Source: Charina bottae
Taxonomy: Eukaryota > Chordata > Lepidosauria > Squamata > Charinaidae
NCBI GenBank assembly: GCA_023362775.1
Contig: JALMGJ010000001.1
Span: 62,974,501 to 63,038,500 of the forward strand
Length of the DNA stretch: 64,000 nucleotides
Direction of reading: 5' to 3'
Numbering within the stretch: the first letter of the stretch is position 1; every line of letters starts with the position of its first letter. A program made the position numbers and the translations under genes. This document shows positions 63,677 through 64,000 of the stretch, one piece after another. The notes under the pieces were generated by a model. That model was not told the origin of the DNA. It did no database searches and saw nothing but the letters and a program-made list of their open reading frames with translations.

Positions 63677-64000
63677 CTACACTGGTTCACCTCCTTCCTC
63701 CAGGGCCGTTTCCAATCGGTGGTAATAGGAGAGGAGAGATCCGACCCGCGACCCCTCTTATGTGGGGTGCTGCAGGGTTCGGTGCTCTCCCCTCTCCTGT
63801 TTAACATCTATATGAAGCCGCTGGGTGAGATCATCCGTCACCACGGGATGAGGTATCATCAATATGCAGATGATACTCAATTGTACATCTCCATCCCAGG
63901 TGAAGTAAGTGATGCGGTTGCCACCCTGTCTCAGTGCCTGGGGGCTGTGGGGGCCTGGATGGGGAACAACAGGCTTCAGCTGAATCCTGGCAAGACCGAG
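63677..64000 (+). pseudogene. L2/CR1 LINE reverse transcriptase, runs off the window
   Basis: 108 codons are open to the window edge: LHWFTSFLQGRFQSVVIGEE, then motif B GVLQGSVLSPLLFNIYMKPL, motif C HQYADDTQLYISI with the catalytic YADD intact, and NNRLQLNPGKTE. This is the palm of an L2-type RT. It starts abruptly, and the sequence upstream is unrelated, so the copy is 5'-truncated. Whether it continues intact is not visible. It is probably the same LINE group as the isolated AAAT tails. Confidence 0.9.

Overview
The window looks like squamate reptile (lizard or snake) nuclear DNA, and I found no host protein-coding exon in it. Bov-B type RTE LINEs, a low-GC background, a tRNA-derived SINE ending in CCTTTA units, MIR-like CORE SINEs, L1 and L2/CR1 LINEs, several Penelope-like elements (PLEs), solo LTRs and hAT and Tc1-like MITEs together fit a squamate, perhaps a toxicoferan. 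The species is not determined. Nearly every long reading frame belongs to a retroelement. Most insertions could be delimited to the base by their target-site duplications (TSDs).

Layout. 1-3.2 kb: intergenic DNA with an L2/CR1 remnant, a CORE SINE and a short RTE copy. 3.2-6.0 kb: an L1 on the minus strand (17-bp TSD) that contains an LINE tail, a hexamer microsatellite and PLE family A. 6-8.1 kb: unassigned. 8.1-11.1 kb: nearly full-length Bov-B copy 1. 12.1-14.0 kb: an L2/CR1 3' region split by PLE family B, a perfect palindrome with 718-bp arms. 14.2-19.4 kb: MITEs, microsatellites and a SINE. 19.6-21.7 kb: a second RTE subfamily on the minus strand. 21.8-25.4 kb: a solo LTR, SINEs, a truncated L1 and a 138-bp PLE stub. 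25.6-28.6 kb: nearly full-length Bov-B copy 2. 30.4-31.9 kb: a cluster of LTRs, one nested in another. 33.0-41.5 kb: MITEs, LINE tails and SINEs in otherwise unassigned DNA. 41.9-44.0 kb: Bov-B fragments around a decayed reverse transcriptase. 44.3-47.0 kb: two PLEs of family C. 49.8-56.2 kb: SINEs, a PLE family A stub and an L1. 57.3-59.4 kb: a 5'-truncated LINE with an almost intact reverse transcriptase. 60-64 kb: solo LTRs, a 51-bp LINE stub, a hAT MITE, a SINE and an L2/CR1 reverse transcriptase running off the right edge.

The strongest signal is the PLE set. Six insertions from three families all have a head-to-head (inverted) arrangement, with arms from 10 bp to 718 bp. Each family carries a CTGAAGA - stem II - GAAA motif that folds as a minimal hammerhead ribozyme (HHR), placed just downstream of a TATA-like box. 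Stem II differs between families but stays paired. In the two stubs of intermediate arm length (25.2 and 53.8 kb), from different families, the inverted arm begins within a few nucleotides of the predicted ribozyme cleavage site. This suggests that self-cleaved RNA ends take part in making the inverted structure. PLE hammerheads and PLE inverted or tandem forms are established; the link between cleavage site and arm breakpoint is my inference from this window.
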